From: Toxonevra muliebris
Taxonomy: Eukaryota; Arthropoda; Insecta; Diptera; Pallopteridae
Assembly (NCBI GenBank): GCA_963691655.1
Contig: OY829326.1
Coordinates: forward strand, 18,898,878 to 18,962,877
Length of the DNA: 64,000 nucleotides
Reading direction: 5' to 3'
Part shown: positions 59,471 through 64,000 of the stretch, piece by piece
How the letters are laid out: each line of letters starts with the position of its first letter
Numbering within the stretch: the first letter of the stretch is position 1
Notes under the pieces: model-generated
Told to the model about the DNA's origin: nothing
What the model saw: the letters and a program-made list of their open reading frames with translations, nothing else
The model's database searches: none
Program-made: the position numbers and the translations under genes

Positions 59471-62400
59471 GTTTGCTTTTGTTGTTTTGGTTGTGTTTGC
59501 TGCAGGTGGTGCCGCTTCCATTGTGTTTAGTAGCTGACTACACGGCGACAGTTGTAGACGACAGAATTTCGCAGTCGTGTGTTCGTGTAGCTGCTGTCGC
59601 CAATGTGTATAGACCATCATTGACTTTACTTTATGTCGCCAATGCTGCTAACTTTAATGTTCTGAGTGCATCTCACGCAGTCCTACAAAAAATCAACTTT
59701 TATGTAAATCTGCAAGGTTCGGACTGTAGATTTTGGTCAATCTAAAAAAAATTTATGTCAATCTGGAAAATGTTTTTGTTTCTTCTACAGAAATTGTAAT
59801 TTCAACTCATTAATAAGGTGAAAGATGATTAATAGGTTCCCTAAAATGATATAAAAAAAAAGTATGAATGTATTATCCATTCTCATTCAAGTCAACCAAT
59901 GATTACAGTTGGTCAATTGATGGCATAGTTTGGAATATATTCTATCTGCGCACTTTTACAATCATCAATTCTTTTGAAATCAATTATACACCTGCATTCT
60001 TTTTTTCTTCTTGGTTCATATCCTTTTAATTTTCACTTGACTTTGTTTCATTAGAGTTTTCACTCAGCACGTAATAAAAAACGGAGAAAAAGTATCAGCA
60101 CAAATTGCTAATTGAATTTTTATAAAGAATAAAAGAAAAAAGTGAAACGAAATCCTTAAATAATTGATTCAATTGTTGCAATGTTTTAATTTATCTTAAT
60201 TATGAATGACACACACAATGAAAATTCTCCGCAACTATTTTTGTTCAACGAAGTAAATAAAGTAAAAATATGATAAAGTGACTACCAAGGATAATAAAAG
60301 AAGGAACACAAACAAAATAATAAGAAGAAACTTTTGTCAAACAATTGCAGCACAACAGCAATACCAAATAACTAAAAACGAACAAGAGAATAGAAGGCCA
60401 GAAAGACGCTACTAACTTCATTAAAATACACATACCCATACATATACAAAACATACAAAATGTTGAAAGGGAAAAGGAACAGCAAAATTTTAATATTTCC
60501 ATAAAATTCTTGTAATGCCAAAGTTATGAAGAAGAAAAGAAGATAACGTGACAGCCAACAGCTGTCAACTGACAGACAAATAGACAGACAAACAAAATAT
60601 ACAACTATCTACTATACAATTCAAGCCACCTACCTACGATTCATACATACATTGAAAGCCATTGAACGCCGAAAGTCAAAGTCCAGAAGCAAAGCACTCA
60701 AGTGGCAATCGAAAAACATTATTACCCAATTATGGCGGTAAAATGCATGTAAAAGTAGCAGAGACAGAAAGAGAGAGATAGAGAGAGAGGTGTACGAAGA
60801 TGGCGTAGAAAAATGTGAAGCTTGTAAGTTTATTTCACAAAATAACACAATAACTGTGAAAAAATGTCAGCAACAAAAGACGAAAAGATTTTCAACATAA
60901 GCACAACAGAACAACAAATTCGGAAAGGTAAGAGACAAAAATTGGGTGAGAGGATTGTATGAAACGAAGGAGCCTTTTAGGCTTTCAGGACGAAGGACAG
61001 TGTTACCATTAAAATAATTTGTTTAAAAAATTTGTACATTTCTGTTTTTTTTTTTTTTTTTTTTTGTAAACTTTTAACTTCGCTATGCAAAATAACTTCC
61101 ACACAATTTGTAATATAAAAAAAGAAAAAACATTTATTTATTTCAAAAAATGTCTAGCTTTTGTTATTGTTTCATTTAGGGCACTCAGGCATAACGAAGT
61201 GAAAACATGTGTTTCCTTTGTTAAGTACACAGAGAGTATATTGTAAGGTAAGGTAAAAAAAAAAGAAAAAGGAAAAATTTCTTAAAAATCTAATTGTGTA
61301 AAAATGTGAAAAATATAAAGCTACCCTGGACTGAACTGAAGAACTGAAGAACTTTTGTGATGATGTCGCAATGACAATGAAATCAACCGACGTGAAAAGG
61401 AAAAGCTGTTTGCATTATTGAAGGGACTTGAAGCGCACATGAACACACATACACACTCCAACACAAAACAATATGTGTATGTCCTTTTGCTTCATAAATT
61501 GAGAATAATTTTCGCACCATAAAATTTTATCATCAGTGTTTATAGAAATTGCTTTACAAGCAAAAAATATTTGAAAAAAAAATACCAACTTACTAAACAA
61601 AAAGTAGCTTAAGTCGCACTTTTAAACATTTAAGTGTGGGGGAAAAAAGAAGATTAAAAACCAAAAGTGAACTTTTTTAACAAATAAAATTCAAGAGTAA
61701 GTAAGCTAAGTTTTTTTTTTAATTCTCTTAAAAATATATTTGGCCAAAATTTATCTATTTTCTCCGCTTCCGCCTTCACAAAATTGATTATTTGTTTTGC
61801 TGTTAAGCGTGTTTTTTTTTTGCTCATGGCGTGCGTAAAATGTAAACGTTTTTTGATATTTTTGTTTTTTTGTTTTTATATTTTTTTGGGCATTATATAT
61901 CCTGAAGTGAATACCCTGGAGTACATTAAAAAGTATTGGCTAGATTGTTGATTATTTTTGATATTGTAAGACTTAGCGCAGCAATAATACGTTGCTATAG
62001 TATGTTGCAAGTGGGATTTATTTAAATATACTCACAGGAATTGATGAAAAATATTTGTATGATATTATTTTTGTTAGTAATCAAATTTAAAATTTCATGT
62101 TTTCTGGTTTATGAAATATGTAAAATTATTTTAAGTATGGTTGAAAATAATTGAAAGTAAAGTGACAGAAACTGTTTGGTTGGTTTAGCCTACGATGATT
62201 TCTATTTATGTATATGCAAACATTTGTGACTGAAGAGACGTCAACCTCAAATTGACAATAGCTGCATTTGTATATTTGTTGTTGGTTTCTTTTAATTAAT
62301 TTCAGAGTAATATTCCATTTGACAGATAAAATATACGACAACAGAACAAGACCGCCTAATGGCTATTTGTGTCAAGAAGTAAAGAGAAGCTGAGTTGTTT

Positions 62401-63584
62401 ATTTTTGAACAATATTTGTTGCTTTGTACTTACTTTAATCATTACTAGTTATTCTAATTTTCAAAGAAATCTTATGGAGTCTCATCAGAAGAAGTTTGCT
62501 TATAATTAAAGCTATAAATTTTCCTCAAATAAAAGTAAACAAAAACAACAACAGGATTATAATTTATTTGCTGCTTGGTATGCAACTAACAATCGAGAAA
62601 AGAATGTGCACAAAAACTATTTCCGTTTTGAAAAGTGAAAAAAGAGCAAAGGGAAGTGGAAACGAAGGTTGGAAAGGAACAAATCAGAAGGAGGACCTGA
62701 AGAAGCATCAAGAATGAAGTGTAAAAGCGAATAAATATTACAGCAAAGGAATTTTAAAACCACATTACTGAATGTTGCTGCTCCTATGCACTAGCAGCTG
62801 TTGTCATATACATACGACAACATTTCAACATTTATTGCTATCAACATTTTGTTGTTGTTGCCATTGCTGGTTGCACTCTCTCTGTCAATTGCGGAAGTAA
62901 ATTTAATATGAAAATTCAATTCACGTAGTTATGGCGAAAAGAATATTGAATAAGTAGACACAGTATAGCACCACAACAAGTCTTGGCCATGCAAGTGCGA
63001 GAGTGTGTGTGCAGCGTTGACACTGTGTACAAAATTTATATGTGCATCGAAATTGTATCGCACCACCACATACCAGAGAATTTATTTTTTCTAGTTACAA
63101 AACGAAAAATAATCCAATCAAAAAATGCATAAATTTATTAAAAGCAAAAAATATGGAAAAATCCTGAAAAAATATACGAATATTTAGTTTTTATGGAATT
63201 GAAATTTTTATTTTAAAACTTCGAGCGTTAAAAATATACTTTTTCCCCTTATTTCGGAACAAAAAATAAAGAATAAAATAAACTTTAATAATTTCTTATT
63301 TTAAATTTTGCTCCAATGAACTTGAAATTGACATTTCGCTTATTTGTATGATTGTGCGTGAGTTAACGTGAGTACCCAGTAGGAACATAAATAAAAAATG
63401 AATTGCTTCTCGTGTCAGCAAATAGCGGTAATTTTTCGAAGGAGCCTTTTTATTTTGTATATATACATAGCAGGAACGAGTTTTCAATCAAGCAGTTAAA
63501 GCGCGGTTCACGCCAAATTGGCACGCTTTGTTGTGGTCACCACGTCGCCCCTTATGACTAGAACAGAAAATATTTTACTGGGAT

Positions 63585-64000
63585 TTGTTTACAATACCGT
63601 TACCGTTAGTTGAAAAATTTTTCATATTAATTGATCGCAAGTTGGTGATTGTGTGCACAATGGAAGCTGCAAATAGAAAATTGATCGTGAACAAATTTAT
63701 TGAAAATCCGTCGTTGTCTGGTCCAAAGATTGCGAAAGTGTTAAATATCTGCAAAAGAACGGTATGTAGAGTTATAAAACGATATAAAGAAACTCTTAGT
63801 GTTGAAAGAGCTAAAAAAGTTGTGAACAAAACGGGAACCACCAACCTAAAATTAAAGGCAAAGATCTTGAGGTCTGATATTTACATCAAAGAGTGCCTTT
63901 CGAAACGACTATTGACATTTGTTCGTCACCACCATTCGCCACTACTCTAAGAAAACCATGGATTGGTATCAGACAAATAAAGCAGATGTAGTGCCCAAAT
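63585..64000 (+). mobile_element. Tc1/mariner-superfamily transposase, N-terminal part, cut by window end
   Basis: The likely start is the ATG at 63660, since the frame upstream is not conserved-looking. It gives MEAANRKLIVNKFIENPSLS, then GPKIAKVLNICKRTVCRVIK and RYKETLSVERAKK: a helix-turn-helix DNA-binding domain (residues 1-50) of the kind that begins Tc1-type transposases, followed by a basic linker. The frame stops at 63948. The expected second helix-turn-helix appears shifted, with other frames reading HYSKKTMDWYQTNKADVVPK at the window edge, so there is at least one frameshift. The catalytic DDE region would lie beyond 64000. Inverted ends cannot be tested because the right end is outside. 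Confidence 0.7.

Larger units (their letters stand above)
56951..63584. other. Long non-coding stretch
   Basis: No gene supported. Landmarks are a possible mini-MITE at 57388-57522, a GC-richer patch at 59280-59740 with (GA)n at 59451-59470, GA-rich repeats at 60761-60790, a T run at 61046-61066 and AT-rich filler. The 90-codon frame at 59473-59745 has no ATG start. The Cys-rich 60-codon frame at 58590-58772 arises from GT-rich DNA. Other frames lack domains. Confidence 0.45.

Noticed and set aside
59473..59745. 90-codon frame with signal-peptide-like start
   Set aside because: The first codon is TTG and there is no ATG in the frame, so it is not a likely protein start in a fly. Kept only as a possible promoter/exon island.
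1..64000. CRISPR arrays, bacterial operons, rRNA genes, viral genomes
   Set aside because: No regularly spaced repeats, no ribosome-binding-site-led gene clusters, no rRNA-like sequence, and no viral polymerase or capsid genes seen. RT fragments belong to non-LTR elements.

Overview
The window looks like non-coding nuclear DNA of a higher (schizophoran) fly. It is very AT-rich, with TTG/CAG, CA/TG and CATA microsatellites, frequent A and T runs, and no operons or ribosome binding sites. Two minus-strand copies of a tRNA-headed SINE resemble, from memory, a repeat common in tephritid and related flies. A tephritid-like genome is therefore my best guess, but the species cannot be fixed from sequence alone. 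I recognise no complete host gene. Nearly every line of open reading frame of 60-130 codons looks like chance in AT-rich DNA. The exceptions are pieces of mobile elements and one weakly supported pair of phase-compatible exons (32291-33024).

Layout. 0-8.3 kb: R1-like LINE 3' end (minus, 1560-2215), LINE RNase H relic (plus, 3035-3810), mariner-like transposase C-terminus (minus, 4450-4625), a broken gene of an uncharacterised repeat-associated protein family (plus, 6770-7377), and SINE copy 1 (minus, 8022-8290). 10.4-12.7 kb: a decayed LINE with RT end and RNase H, split by an insertion of about 1.1 kb. 15.5-17.1 kb: a 5'-truncated Jockey-like LINE with an A-rich tail and a damaged RT active site. 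18.9-23.3 kb: a short putative MITE and a non-coding terminal-inverted-repeat element of about 1.95 kb with repeated AATTCGGATC motifs. 25.2-30.3 kb: simple and tandem repeats. 30.7-31.4 kb: a 704-bp pogo/Tigger-like MITE with a TA duplication.

32-38 kb: two candidate exons, a candidate zero-length (recursive) splice site, and a hAT-like element (36385-38156) with a dead Tc1-family element nested inside it. 40.3 kb: a tRNA-Lys-like relic. 48.2-49.2 kb: a second Jockey/CR1-like LINE 3' half. 51.5-53.1 kb: a perfect hairpin, an 88-bp palindrome, a LINE C-terminal scrap and SINE copy 2. 56-57 kb: a 984-bp hAT-type MITE with a perfect 8-bp target duplication. 63.6-64.0 kb: the N-terminal part of another Tc1/mariner transposase, cut by the window end.

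How it fits together. The picture is a palimpsest of retro- and DNA transposons in an intergenic region or a very long intron. The elements do not work together as a system. The exon pair and the two AG|GT zero-length splice-site motifs all lie on the plus strand. This would suit a long plus-strand intron, but that is inference. I found no convincing new biological system. The most checkable new items are the exon pair, the nested hAT/Tc1 insertion, the TSD-bounded MITE and the 1.95-kb inverted-repeat element.
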